The notes: a model not told the origin generated them from the sequence alone. A stretch of DNA of 64,000 nt from Gemmatimonadaceae bacterium (GCA_020853635.1 JADYYN010000177.1:38924-102923), one strand, 5' to 3'. Positions 53,595 to 62,338 are shown, counted from the first letter of the stretch. Program-made: numbers and translations.

Positions 53595-54791
53595 ATGCGC
53601 TCGCCCATCGCCCGCTCGCTCCTGCTCCTCGCCCTCTCCGCACTCGCCGCCCCCGTCGGCGCGCAGCGCGGCGTCCCGGCCCAAGGCTGGCCCGCAACGA
53701 CGCCCGCCCAAGTCGGCATGAACGTCGCCGTCCTCGACAGCATCGACCGCGAGATCGTCGCCGGTCGCTACGGCTACATCGACCGCTTGCTGGTCATCCG
53801 TCATGGGCGCGTCGCCTACGACAAACGCTACACGCAGGACTACGACCGCGCCTACGGCGACTCAGCGAAGGTCAAGAACTCGCAGAACGCACACGACGTC
53901 ACCAGCCCGTACAACTACTTCAGCCCCTGGTGGCATCCGACGTATCAGCGCGGCGACCTGCACACCCTGCAGTCGGTCACCAAAACGGTCACGTCGGTCG
54001 TGATCGGTACCGCGGTGACGCGAGGCGAGTTCCCCAGCCTCGACACGCCGGTGCTCTCGTTCTTCGACACCACTACGGTGAAGAACATCGACGACCGCAA
54101 ACGGCGCATGACGATCCGCCACCTGCTCACCATGACCGGCGGATTCGACTGGAACGAGAGCCTCCCGTACATCGACCCGCGCAACACCGGTGGCATCATG
54201 GAGGCGGCGTACGACTGGGGCGGCTACGTCATCAGCCTGCCGATGGCGCGCGAGCCAGGCACGCAGTTCAACTACAGCAGCGGCGAGAGTCAGCTGCTGG
54301 CGCACATCTTCTTCCGCGCCACCGGATTGGACGTCGAGGAGTACGCCGCGCGGCACCTCTTCCGCCCGCTCGGCATCACCCGCTGGCACTGGAAGCGCAC
54401 GCCGTCGGGACCGGCGGACACCGAGGGCGGTCTGTATCTCGAAGCCAGCGACCTCGCCCGTATCTGGTACCTCTTCCTCAACGATGGCATGTGGAACGGG
54501 ACACGCGTGGTCTCGTCCGAGTGGGTCAAGGCATCCGTCGCGCCGCAGATCGCCACCGGCACACAACCGACCTCGGCACGATACGGCTACAAGTGGTGGC
54601 TCTACCCGCTCACCAGCGACCCCACCAAGTTCGCGTGGGCCGGCTCAGGATTCGGCGGGCAGTTCCCGATCGCGCTGCCCGAGAAGGACGTCATCATCGT
54701 CTTCAACGCGTGGAACATCCTGCCGGGTCAACAGGGAATCCCGGTGCGACGCATGATCGAGCGCATCGAGAAGGCGGTGGTCGGTCGGTAG
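53595..54791 (+). CDS. Exported serine hydrolase (class C beta-lactamase fold)
   Basis: A 398-residue secreted hydrolase. The signal peptide ends PVGAQ. The nucleophile motif is S127-V-T-K130 (LHTLQSVTKTV), the tyrosine motif FNYSSGES is near 227, and AGSGFGGQ occupies the KTG position. These are the marks of the beta-lactamase/6-aminohexanoate-dimer-hydrolase family (S12). True beta-lactamase activity is not implied; many members are esterases or D-peptidases. AAGGA lies 6 nt before the ATG. The gene starts 40 nt after the propeller lipoprotein. Confidence 0.85.
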   Translation: MRSPIARSLLLLALSALAAPVGAQRGVPAQGWPATTPAQVGMNVAVLDSIDREIVAGRYGYIDRLLVIRHGRVAYDKRYTQDYDRAYGDSAKVKNSQNAHDVTSPYNYFSPWWHPTYQRGDLHTLQSVTKTVTSVVIGTAVTRGEFPSLDTPVLSFFDTTTVKNIDDRKRRMTIRHLLTMTGGFDWNESLPYIDPRNTGGIMEAAYDWGGYVISLPMAREPGTQFNYSSGESQLLAHIFFRATGLDVEEYAARHLFRPLGITRWHWKRTPSGPADTEGGLYLEASDLARIWYLFLNDGMWNGTRVVSSEWVKASVAPQIATGTQPTSARYGYKWWLYPLTSDPTKFAWAGSGFGGQFPIALPEKDVIIVFNAWNILPGQQGIPVRRMIERIEKAVVGR

Positions 54792-54815
54792 CGGGCGCAC
54801 ACACGCAATCGCGAC

Positions 54816-55916
54816 CTACTTCGCCACTACCACCGCACGCGGATCCGCCACCCGCGTGAGCCGCGCCAGCACCGCCAACCCGCTCGGCACCGCTGACAAC
54901 CCCACCATCGCCGCGAGCCGACCGATCGGCCGCCGCGTCAGCCGCAGCGCCAGCATCGCGATCCGCACGGGCCGCCTCGTGCGCATGAGCAACGCACGCT
55001 GATACTCCGCCGCCGACGCGCCCTCGGCCAGCATCGCCCCCGCGAGACGCCCCGACTCGAGCGCGATCGCCATCCCATCGCCGCAGAAGCTGGGAATCAC
55101 CGCCGCCTGATCGCCAAGCCGCCAAAGGCCGTCATCCGCCTGCGCCGCCAAATGCCCATACGGCACACGCGCGATCGCAATTGGCCGCGACAACAACGCC
55201 TCCGCGCCTGCCAACGCCGCCAACGCCGGCACACGGCAGAGTCGCTCCAGCAACGCAGGCCAACTGCCGAGCGCGCGATACTGCGGGCCATCGATGAGCA
55301 GACACAGGTTGAGCCGCCCGCCCTCCACCGGCTGCAGCCCGGCATACCCGCCATCGAAGAACGTCACCGCCACTCTGCCCGCCAACCGACGCGAGAGCGC
55401 CGCATCGCGGAAGTACATCTTGAACCCGATCTCGTCCGGCCCCTCGGCGCGCGCGGCGCCGCGCACTTCATGCTTGCCGCTGGCCAGCAACAGTGCCGAC
55501 GTCTGCATCTCGCCTACACTGGTGTGTACCACCACCCGTGAAGTCTCGCGTGCGGTCACTTCACGCACCGTGACCCCGCGTTGCACCGTGACGCCCACCG
55601 CACTCGCGCGCTCCAGCAGCGCCGCATCGAGCACGCGGCGCGACACACTCTGCGCTGTGAACGGCAGACGCGCAGCGACTCGACGATGCCCCGCGTTCAC
55701 CTCCACCTCGGTGATCGGCACCGCGCCCAACGCGCGCACATCCACCCCAAGTGCCGTGAGCGCCGCCACCGCCTCACCGCTCAGGAACTCACCGCAGATC
55801 TTGTCATGCGCGCCCGCTTCCTTCTCGAGCAACAGCGGCGCACGCCCCGCACGCGCGAGCTCGATCCCCGCCGCGGCCCCAGCCAGCCCACCACCCACGA
55901 TCACCGGCGTCGACAT
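54816..55916 (-). CDS. FAD-dependent oxidoreductase (geranylgeranyl-reductase-like)
   Basis: A 366-residue flavoprotein. The N-terminal dinucleotide motif is VIVGGGLAGAAAG (Gly8, Gly10, Gly13) followed by LLLEKE. HDKICGEFLS is the block found in geranylgeranyl-reductase-like monooxygenases, and LWRLGDQAAVIPSFCGDGMAIALESG is the second FAD motif. It is the last gene of the polyketide operon, 7 nt after the methyltransferase, and probably hydroxylates or reduces the polyketide product. A GTG one codon upstream is an alternative start. Confidence 0.85.
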   Translation of the reverse strand: MSTPVIVGGGLAGAAAGIELARAGRAPLLLEKEAGAHDKICGEFLSGEAVAALTALGVDVRALGAVPITEVEVNAGHRRVAARLPFTAQSVSRRVLDAALLERASAVGVTVQRGVTVREVTARETSRVVVHTSVGEMQTSALLLASGKHEVRGAARAEGPDEIGFKMYFRDAALSRRLAGRVAVTFFDGGYAGLQPVEGGRLNLCLLIDGPQYRALGSWPALLERLCRVPALAALAGAEALLSRPIAIARVPYGHLAAQADDGLWRLGDQAAVIPSFCGDGMAIALESGRLAGAMLAEGASAAEYQRALLMRTRRPVRIAMLALRLTRRPIGRLAAMVGLSAVPSGLAVLARLTRVADPRAVVVAK

Positions 55917-55923
55917 CACTGCC

Positions 55924-56655
55924 TCATGAGCTCAGCACGGACGCGACCGTCCAGCGGAACGGCACATGCCAGCGCACCTCGCCCGCCACCTCAGCCTCGC
56001 TCAACACGCGACGCCAATCCGCGCGCGTGAACGCCCGCCGCACCGACACCGCACCGTCATGCGCGACTATAGGATGCCACCGGAACACTGCCGCCAGCGC
56101 ACGGAACCCCATCCATGCCGCCCAGTGCCGATGCAGATCGTTGATCAACCACCCCACACGCGCCGTCGCGTCCATCCATCGCACAAACCCGACGAGCTCC
56201 TCGCCCGACATGTGGTGCGCTACCAACGACGAGATGATCACATCCGGCTCCCACGCCAGCGACTCGGCGCGTCCGGTCACATACCGAATGCCCAGCGCCG
56301 GATCCGTCGCCGCCTCGGCCACCGGCGCCGAGCGTGGGTTGATGTCGATGCCGACGAGTTCCGTGTGCACACCGCGTCGCTGTGCCCACACGGCGATCGC
56401 GCGCAGCATGTCGCCGTGGCCGAAGCCCACATCGAGCACGCGCAGCGTGCGCCGCGTGGCACACACGCGCTCCAGCCACTGCAGTGTCGGCGGTTTGGCG
56501 CGCGTGATGCTGTTCACGCGCGCGAGGTCCGCGATCACCGCGGCATACACCACCGCGTCCAGTGCATCGTCATCCATGATCTCCGGCACGTCGGCACGCT
56601 GTGAGAAGTCCACCGCAGCGCGCGACTCATCGGCCGGGATCACATAGGCGTTCAC
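55924..56655 (-). CDS. Class I SAM-dependent methyltransferase
   Basis: A 243-residue methyltransferase. Motif I is LRVLDVGFGHGDML (residues 71-84), followed by LVGIDINPRS and DVIISSLVAHHMSGEELVGFVRWMD. A C-terminal HHM-type block with GWLINDLHRHWAAWMGF is shared with methyltransferases found beside type III polyketide synthases. Start is GTG at 56655, overlapping the synthase stop (GTGA), so the two are coupled. It likely O- or C-methylates the polyketide. Confidence 0.85.
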   Translation of the reverse strand: MNAYVIPADESRAAVDFSQRADVPEIMDDDALDAVVYAAVIADLARVNSITRAKPPTLQWLERVCATRRTLRVLDVGFGHGDMLRAIAVWAQRRGVHTELVGIDINPRSAPVAEAATDPALGIRYVTGRAESLAWEPDVIISSLVAHHMSGEELVGFVRWMDATARVGWLINDLHRHWAAWMGFRALAAVFRWHPIVAHDGAVSVRRAFTRADWRRVLSEAEVAGEVRWHVPFRWTVASVLSS

Positions 56656-57752
56656 CCGCCCACCGTCTCGAATCGGAAACTCTCCGCGGCGACACCGGGC
56701 CCGAAGGCCACCGCAAAGCCGGGCGCACCGCGCGGCACGCTGCCGCCGATGTCCTTGAGGATCCGCTGCAGCACGAACATGATCGTCGCGCTGCTCATGT
56801 TCCCGCACTCTCGCAGCACGTCGCGCGATCGGTCCAGCGCGCCCGGCGGCAGCACGAGTCCGCTCTCCACTGCATCGAGGATCGCGCGACCGCCGCCGTG
56901 CACCGCCCACACGCCGTACGTATCCGGCGTCTGCCCACGCAGCAGGTCCGCGCCCGCCGGCCCTGCGAGCGCGCGTTGCAGGATCGCCGGCACCTGGCCC
57001 GACAACACCATGTCGAACCCTTGGTCACCCACACCCCACGTGATCGCTTCGGCCGAGTCGGCGACGGTGGTGGCGCGGAAGTCTGTGAGCGCGAGTCCCT
57101 GTGCCTCGGCGGTCACCAACGCGGCAGAACACCCATCGCCGAACAACAACATCGCCAGCAGACTCTCGAGCTGCCCCGTCTCCTGGAAATGCAGACTGCA
57201 GAGCTCGAGGTTCACCACCAGCACGCGCGCCGCAGGATCCGAACGCACGAAGTGGTGCGCGAGCCGCAGCGAGTTCACCGCGGCGTAACACCCCATGAAG
57301 CCGACGTGTGTGCGCTCCACCGAGGCATTCAGCCCGAGCTGCCGCACCAGGAGCTGATCGATCCCAGGAGCGACCATCCCGGTACAACTCGCAACCACCA
57401 GGTGTGTGATGCCGCCGAGTTCACCGGCGGACAAGCCGAGCGCGGCGACGGCTTGCTCGGCGAGCCCCGGCGCCGTGGCCGCGAACCGCGCCATGCGCCG
57501 CGAGGTGCTCGGGAAGTCACCCGCGATATAGAACCCTTCGGCGTCGGCCATGAACCCATCGGGATTCCGCACGGGCGCGCAGAAGCTCCAGCGATGTTCG
57601 ATGGCCGAGCGATTCACAAGCCGGCGGAAGATCACCTGTTCGCGCCGATCGGTGATGAGCGTCTCGACGAAATCGACGAACGCGGTGTGGACGTCGTTCG
57701 GCGGAAGCGCCGTGCCGATGCGATTGATGTGCGCGACTGCGGGGGCGGCCAT
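56652..57752 (-). CDS. Type III polyketide synthase
   Basis: A 366-residue chalcone-synthase-like homodimeric enzyme. The catalytic triad is visible: Cys155 (GFMGCYAA), His285 (WAVHGGGRAI) and Asn318 (GNMSSATI). LLFGDGCSAAL and GFAVAFGPGVAAE match the family. It condenses malonyl-CoA onto an acyl-CoA starter to give pyrones, resorcinols or similar rings; the starter is unknown. The synthase-methyltransferase-flavoprotein order recalls the Streptomyces srsABC phenolic-lipid operon, but these last two enzymes are of their own families. ATG at 57752; two palindromes lie 122-160 nt upstream. Confidence 0.92.
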   Translation of the reverse strand: MAAPAVAHINRIGTALPPNDVHTAFVDFVETLITDRREQVIFRRLVNRSAIEHRWSFCAPVRNPDGFMADAEGFYIAGDFPSTSRRMARFAATAPGLAEQAVAALGLSAGELGGITHLVVASCTGMVAPGIDQLLVRQLGLNASVERTHVGFMGCYAAVNSLRLAHHFVRSDPAARVLVVNLELCSLHFQETGQLESLLAMLLFGDGCSAALVTAEAQGLALTDFRATTVADSAEAITWGVGDQGFDMVLSGQVPAILQRALAGPAGADLLRGQTPDTYGVWAVHGGGRAILDAVESGLVLPPGALDRSRDVLRECGNMSSATIMFVLQRILKDIGGSVPRGAPGFAVAFGPGVAAESFRFETVGG

Positions 57753-57873
57753 TACGGGGGTCCGAAGGCGAGGAGGACGCAGGGGGAGCGCGTTATTCGA
57801 CCAAGGCGGGCTGACTGGGCGAGGTTCCCGTGGGCACACTCAGCGAGCGGCACCCCGTGCGACCCAAGACTCG

Positions 57874-57887
57874 GCGGAACGTTCCGC
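57874..57887. promoter_or_regulatory. 14-bp palindrome 1 (candidate operator)
   Basis: GCGGAACGTTCCGC is a perfect palindrome with core GGAACGTTCC. It lies 122 bp upstream of the polyketide synthase start. Confidence 0.6.
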
Positions 57888-57897
57888 GTGTTCAGAA

Positions 57898-57911
57898 TGA
57901 GAACGTTCTCA
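57898..57911. promoter_or_regulatory. 14-bp palindrome 2 (candidate operator)
   Basis: TGAGAACGTTCTCA is a perfect palindrome sharing the GAACGTTC core with palindrome 1; the centres are 24 bp apart. Its shape fits LacI- or TetR-type operators. No matching regulator gene is in the window. Confidence 0.6.
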
Positions 57912-57967
57912 CCTAACGGCTAGTAGCATTGAAAATAAGCGCCATGTATGTAAGATTAACACCTAAG

Positions 57968-57994
57968 CTTAATTAACAGCACTCGTTAATTAAG
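57968..57994. promoter_or_regulatory. AT-rich inverted repeat upstream of fic
   Basis: CTTAATTAAC and GTTAATTAAG are perfect 10-bp arms around a 7-nt loop. It lies 94 bp before the fic start. It may be a regulator site or a remnant of the transferred segment. Confidence 0.5.
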
Positions 57995-58088
57995 GTTACT
58001 GCATGTCATTAAGTATCGTACATCGACAAAGAAGCATCGTGCTCCGTGAAGGAACGAGCGAACGAGCAGCACAACGAGGAGGCGACTG

Positions 58089-59312
58089 ATGAGGGGAAAG
58101 CTCGTACAGAAAATCTGGCAATCCAATCCCGCGATCTACGCGCCCGCGAAGTACAAGCGGGCGTGCAGGTACGACGTGTTCATCCCCGATCGAATCGCCG
58201 ACATCGAGTTCACGATGAGCGCGACCCTCACCGGCCTCGTGTCGGAAGCAGAAGGGGCGATCCGCGCACTCAACGCCGCAGGTGGGAACGCGCTGGGCCC
58301 GCTCGCTCGCCTGCTCCTGCGGACCGAATCGATCGCGTCGTCCAAGGTCGAGGGAATGCAACTGGGCGTTCGCGAGCTGGCGCGCGCAGAAGCGAAAACG
58401 GATTCGGGGCAGAAGGTTGGCACAACTGCAGCTGAAGTCCTGGCGAACATCGATGCGATGGTGCTGGCGGTTGACGAAGGAGCGGCGGCATCGACATTCG
58501 ATATCGATCAGATCACAGCGATCCATCGCCGTCTAATGGAAAGAGCCACGAACGCGAAGATCGCGGGCGTGATAAGAACGAACCAGAACTGGATCGGCGG
58601 GAACGACTATAACCCCTGCGGCGCGGACTATGTCCCACCGCCGCCGGAGGAGGTCGAGCCGCTGCTGCAGGATCTCTGCGCGGACGTGAACGCCGATCTG
58701 CTGTCGCCACTCGTACAGGCGGCGATCGTCCATGCACAGTTCGAGACGATCCATCCGTTTGCGGACGGCAACGGCCGCACGGGCCGTGCGCTCGTGCATG
58801 TCGTGTTGAAACGCCGTGGGATCGCGCCCTACTACGTGCCCCCGATCAGCGTCGCGATCGCCGCCACGAGATCACGCTACATCGATGCACTGACGAGCTT
58901 TCGCTTCGACTCGATGGCGACCTGGATCGAATACTTCGCCGATGCGACCGCGCGTTCCGCACATTTGGCCAAGCGGTACCTGGAGGCGGTTCAGGCGCTG
59001 CGATCCCGATGGGAAGCCAAGGTACGTCAACTCCCCGAGGTCCCGAGGGCAGACTCGACCGTCTGGGAAGTCATCGAAGTGCTGCCGGCGCATCCGATGA
59101 TCACGGTTCCGATTGCCGCGGCAGCAACCAAACGATCGAAACCTGCGACCTATCAGGCGTTCGAGATCCTGCAACAGGCGGGTGTGTTGGTGCCGACGTC
59201 AACAGGCCGTCGCAATCAGTCGTGGGAGGCCGAGGGACTACTCGACCTCATTGCGGATCTGGAGGATGGGACACTGGATGAAGCGAGCCGATCAGAGGTT
59301 CGGTCGTCCTAG
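58089..59312 (+). CDS. Fic-family AMPylase (N-terminal inhibitory motif)
   Basis: A 407-residue Fic protein. The active-site motif HPFADGNGRTGR (222-233) is complete, so it should transfer AMP (or another NMP) to a hydroxyl of a target protein. The N-terminal region contains SSKVEG; Ser84-x3-Glu88-Gly89 fits the autoinhibitory (S/T)xxxE(G/N) motif of class II Fic proteins, whose Glu blocks ATP until released. A C-terminal winged-helix-like part (PMITVPIAAAATKRSKPATYQAFEILQQAGVL) may bind DNA. AGGAGG precedes the ATG. No separate antitoxin gene is adjacent. AT-rich upstream DNA suggests transfer. Confidence 0.9.
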   Translation: MRGKLVQKIWQSNPAIYAPAKYKRACRYDVFIPDRIADIEFTMSATLTGLVSEAEGAIRALNAAGGNALGPLARLLLRTESIASSKVEGMQLGVRELARAEAKTDSGQKVGTTAAEVLANIDAMVLAVDEGAAASTFDIDQITAIHRRLMERATNAKIAGVIRTNQNWIGGNDYNPCGADYVPPPPEEVEPLLQDLCADVNADLLSPLVQAAIVHAQFETIHPFADGNGRTGRALVHVVLKRRGIAPYYVPPISVAIAATRSRYIDALTSFRFDSMATWIEYFADATARSAHLAKRYLEAVQALRSRWEAKVRQLPEVPRADSTVWEVIEVLPAHPMITVPIAAAATKRSKPATYQAFEILQQAGVLVPTSTGRRNQSWEAEGLLDLIADLEDGTLDEASRSEVRSS

Positions 59313-59317
59313 GACAA

Positions 59318-59683
59318 TCAGCGAAGTGGCCTCGCCTTTTCGGACCGCAACTTCAACCGATGCCCCACGTCGACGATCGCCGCGATGAGCGGCTGCAACT
59401 CGCGACCGACCTCCGTGAGGGCGTACTCGACCGTCGGCGGCGAGGTGCGCTTGGCGCGACGGGTGATCACACCCATCGCCTCCAACTCCACCAATCGCGC
59501 CGAGAGGACCTTCGCCGAGATCCCGCTCGCATCACGCCGCAGTTCGCCGAATCGGCGCGGCCCGTCGCGCAGATACCAGATGATGTGCGGCTTCCATGCG
59601 CCGCCGATCACGCGCATGCATGCCGTCAGTGGGCATTCAGCGGGCGGAGGCACCACTCGGTTCTTGCGCATCGGCACGGGCAT
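59318..59683 (-). CDS. HxlR-family transcriptional regulator
   Basis: A 121-residue winged-helix regulator. CPLTACMRVIGGAWKPHIIWYLRDGPRRFGELRRDASGISAKVLSARLVELEAMGVI is the HxlR helix-turn-helix core, with the family Cys near the N-terminus (residue 17) that can sense electrophiles or quinones. GGAG lies 7 nt before the ATG. It diverges from the quinone-reductase-like gene, with two palindromic operators between them, so it most likely represses that operon and itself. Confidence 0.9.
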   Translation of the reverse strand: MPVPMRKNRVVPPPAECPLTACMRVIGGAWKPHIIWYLRDGPRRFGELRRDASGISAKVLSARLVELEAMGVITRRAKRTSPPTVEYALTEVGRELQPLIAAIVDVGHRLKLRSEKARPLR

Positions 59684-59694
59684 GGCATCGCTCC

Positions 59695-59712
59695 GGTTAC
59701 CGCGAGGTAACC
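59695..59712. promoter_or_regulatory. HxlR candidate operator 1
   Basis: GGTTAC and GTAACC flank 6 bp. It starts 11 bp from the HxlR start codon. Confidence 0.7.
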
Positions 59713-59738
59713 CGATTCTTTCGTCAGACCTTGATTGC

Positions 59739-59755
59739 GGTTACCAATGGTAACC
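59739..59755. promoter_or_regulatory. HxlR candidate operator 2
   Basis: GGTTACCAATGGTAACC is a 17-bp palindrome with the same GGTTAC/GTAACC half-sites as operator 1. Centres are about 43-44 bp apart, close to four helical turns. It lies 70 bp before the flavodoxin-like gene. Confidence 0.7.
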
Positions 59756-59824
59756 AGCTTGTCCTCGTCGCAACAGCCGCACCACGGCGCGCTGCGCACA
59801 CGCACTCAACACGAGGACCCACAT

Positions 59825-60415
59825 ATGGCGAAGGTCGCGATCGTCTATCACAGCGGATACGGGCATACCAAGGTGCAAGCCGAGGCGGTCCATCGCGGCG
59901 CCTCGCGTGTGGAGCACATCGATGCCGTCTTGATCCCCATCGAGGAGTACCCGACGCACTGGGAGACGCTTGACGAAGCTGACGCGATCGTGCTGGGCGC
60001 GCCGACCTACATGGCCGGTGCATCCGCCCAGTTCAAAGCATTCCTCGACGCGACCGCATCGCGGTGGGCTGAGCAACGATGGAAGGACAAGCTCGCGGCG
60101 GGGTTCACCAACTCCGCCGGATACAACGGCGACAAGCTCAACACGCTGCAGCAGTTCAATCTGTTCGCGATGCAGCATGGGATGATCTGGGTCGGCCTCG
60201 GACTGCTGCCAGGGAATCACACCAGCCACGGTTCGCCCGACGACCTCAACCGACTCGCCGGGTTCCTCGGCGCCATGGCCCAATCGAATGCCGATGAACC
60301 GCCGGAGCTCGCGCCTCCCGCGTCGGATCGTGCCACCGCCGAACACCTCGGCGTACGCGTGGCCGAGGCCGCGCTCAAGTGGCGCAGTGGCTCCCACGTC
60401 ACGGCCGGTGCATGA
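59825..60415 (+). CDS. Flavodoxin-like NAD(P)H:quinone oxidoreductase
   Basis: A 196-residue FMN protein of the WrbA-like flavodoxin family. VAIVYHSGYGHT is the phosphate-binding loop, ADAIVLGAPTYMAGASAQFKAFLDAT the second FMN site, and AGFTNSAG the third. It probably performs two-electron reduction of quinones. GAGGA lies 6 nt before the ATG. It leads a probable operon with the NTF2-like and tautomerase genes under HxlR control, consistent with response to reactive quinones or aldehydes. Confidence 0.88.
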   Translation: MAKVAIVYHSGYGHTKVQAEAVHRGASRVEHIDAVLIPIEEYPTHWETLDEADAIVLGAPTYMAGASAQFKAFLDATASRWAEQRWKDKLAAGFTNSAGYNGDKLNTLQQFNLFAMQHGMIWVGLGLLPGNHTSHGSPDDLNRLAGFLGAMAQSNADEPPELAPPASDRATAEHLGVRVAEAALKWRSGSHVTAGA

Positions 60416-60416
60416 C

Positions 60417-60797
60417 ATGAGCGATGCGCACGCCGAGATCACGCAGGTAGTGACTGAGTACTTCGACGGATTGCACTTCAGCGACTCCCGCCGTCTCGCG
60501 CGGGTGTTCCATCCAATGGCGCACTACGTCTGCCCCACTGAGGAGACGTTGGTGCATAGGACGATGCCCGAGTACTTCCCCATCGTCGACGCGCGGCCGT
60601 CGCCCGCGAGCCGCGGCGAACCGCGGCATGATCGGATCGTCTCCATCACGCTCGGCGGTCCGGCACTCGCCTTCGTGCACGCGGAATGTGCGATCGGGCC
60701 GAAGTTCTTCACGGACTTCCTGACACTCATCCGCACGGATGATCGCTGGCAGATCATCTCCAAGGTATTCCACTTCGACCTGCGTCCTTCAGCGTGA
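60417..60797 (+). CDS. NTF2-like (lumazine-binding-type) protein
   Basis: A 126-residue protein with the cone-shaped NTF2 fold pattern: ITQVVTEYFDGLHFSDSRRLARVFHPMAHYV at the N-terminus and AFVHAECAIGPKFFTDFLTLIRTDDRWQIISKVFHFD at the end. Members are small enzymes or ligand-binding proteins; the ligand is unknown. It starts 1 nt after the flavodoxin-like stop, so co-translation is likely. Confidence 0.8.
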   Translation: MSDAHAEITQVVTEYFDGLHFSDSRRLARVFHPMAHYVCPTEETLVHRTMPEYFPIVDARPSPASRGEPRHDRIVSITLGGPALAFVHAECAIGPKFFTDFLTLIRTDDRWQIISKVFHFDLRPSA

Positions 60798-60836
60798 CGC
60801 GGTCACATCCTTCATCGAGCCTCAACTACCAATCCA

Positions 60837-61049
60837 ATGCCATACATCAACATCAAGATCACGCGCGAAGGCGCGACGCAGGCGCAGAAGGCTGAGTTGA
60901 TCGCCGGAGTGACCGACCTCATGGTGCGCGTGCTCGACAAGAGCCCGGCGACCACGTTCGTGGTCATCGACGAAGTCGAGCTGGCGGACTGGGGGATCGG
61001 CGGTCTGCCGGTCGATGAGTTCCGCGCGCGGCAGGTGCGGGGGAGTTAA
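60837..61049 (+). CDS. 4-oxalocrotonate tautomerase-family protein
   Basis: A 70-residue tautomerase. Pro2, the catalytic base after removal of Met1, is present (MPYINIKITREG). The body fits the beta-alpha-beta unit of the family, QKAELIAGVTDLMVRVLDK...TFVVIDEVELADWGIGG. It follows the NTF2-like gene by 39 nt and completes the HxlR-regulated set. Substrate unknown. Confidence 0.88.
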   Translation: MPYINIKITREGATQAQKAELIAGVTDLMVRVLDKSPATTFVVIDEVELADWGIGGLPVDEFRARQVRGS

Positions 61050-61066
61050 CGCGCCGTCCCAGAGGG

Positions 61067-62197
61067 TCACCGCAGCCGATACACCGCCACAAACTCAACC
61101 CCATCCGCATCCCGCGTCACCCCAACCACATACCCTTCAGCGATCGCCGTGACCACCAGCGATGCCTGAAGCATCACCGTCCGAACAAAGCGCCCCTCTG
61201 CCGAGAAGACATCCCACTCCCGCACCGTCCCCGTGCGCTCCTGCGGCCGCGCCACCCACAGGTTGCCACGATCATCGGTCGCGAGCAACTCGAAGAACGG
61301 CATCGTGCGCCGCACCGGTGCCGTCGCGAAGCGCTGCCGAGCCAACTCACGCCGTGCCTCAGTCACCATCCCGCTCACGCTATCAATGAACGCCGCCCGC
61401 CGCGCCGCACTCAGCGGCCTGGCCGGCACATCACGTCGCAGTGTGTCCACCCGCTGCGTGCGTACGTCGAGCCGCTGCACCTCGTACCGCTCGCCGTTGC
61501 CGAGGTAGACGAACGGTCCGGCCGTCGCCGCCAGCGACCGCAGACCGTACGGCACGCCCACCCCGCACAATCCGGGCGACTGCTGTGTGCCACACCCGAC
61601 CGTGAACCATTCACCGCCCACACTCGTGAGCAGCGTGTCGACGATCTTTCCGTCGCGATACCGCAGCACACTCGCCTCAAACCGTGTGTAGCCCGGCGGC
61701 CGTGCGAGCGCACGCTCCGCAAGTGCGACGAACGAGCCATCGCGCAGCCGACCGAGCGGTGGCGGCGTGACCGACGCAGCCGCCTCGGCGATGTTCCAAC
61801 TGCGCGCGAGTGCGCCGGCACTGTCGTACAACGTCATCCGCGCACTGAGTCCGTCCTCTGCCAGGAGCGAGTCGCCGGGCAGTCGGAGGAACCGTCGGAG
61901 CCCGCGAAACTCCCCGGGACCGTCTCCCTGTCGCCCGCGTGACCGGATCCATCGTCCGGTGGGCGAGAACCACCGCAGCTCACTGGATCCTTGGTTCGCC
62001 ACGACGATGATGCCGGACGACAGTCGCACGGCAGCGGAGATTCGCGAGAACAGATAGGCGTCGTCGCCGTCGGCCGCGCCGATCAGTAGTGTGCGGGTCG
62101 CGTCTGGCGACGTGGGCTGGGCGCGCGCAGACGAGGGCGCGGCGGTGATGCTGAGTGCGAGCGCGAGGGTGGCGAGGGCGAAGCGGGAACGTCGCAT
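61067..62197 (-). CDS. Exported six-bladed beta-propeller protein
   Basis: A 376-residue secreted protein with a signal peptide ending SSARAQ. Propeller strands with the block GRWIRSRGRQGDGPGEFRGLRRFLRLPGDSLLAEDG are characteristic of NHL-like six-bladed propellers common in Gemmatimonadota. The middle holds two Cys (GCGTQQSPGLC) that may form a disulfide. GGAGG lies 8 nt before the ATG. Function unknown. A small hairpin (TTGCC/GGCAA, 62255-62269) lies upstream. Confidence 0.75.
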   Translation of the reverse strand: MRRSRFALATLALALSITAAPSSARAQPTSPDATRTLLIGAADGDDAYLFSRISAAVRLSSGIIVVANQGSSELRWFSPTGRWIRSRGRQGDGPGEFRGLRRFLRLPGDSLLAEDGLSARMTLYDSAGALARSWNIAEAAASVTPPPLGRLRDGSFVALAERALARPPGYTRFEASVLRYRDGKIVDTLLTSVGGEWFTVGCGTQQSPGLCGVGVPYGLRSLAATAGPFVYLGNGERYEVQRLDVRTQRVDTLRRDVPARPLSAARRAAFIDSVSGMVTEARRELARQRFATAPVRRTMPFFELLATDDRGNLWVARPQERTGTVREWDVFSAEGRFVRTVMLQASLVVTAIAEGYVVGVTRDADGVEFVAVYRLR

Positions 62198-62338
62198 GTG
62201 CTTGTCCTCCGCGTGGGGTCGAGTCGTGCCGTGGCCGAGGAAGCGGATACGGGTTTGCCCTCACGGCAACCTCAGACGTACGATGATGACGGGACCGCCG
62301 GCACGCTACCCTAAAAGGCAGGGAAGGCGCGTCGAAGC

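Larger units (their letters stand above)
57753..58088. promoter_or_regulatory. 336-bp control region between the polyketide operon and fic
   Basis: Both flanking genes are transcribed outward. The left half is GC-rich and holds two palindromes; the right half (57912-58020) is AT-rich and holds a 10-bp inverted repeat. AGGAGG at 58077 is the fic ribosome site. No ORF, tRNA or clear -35/-10 pair was found. Confidence 0.6.
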
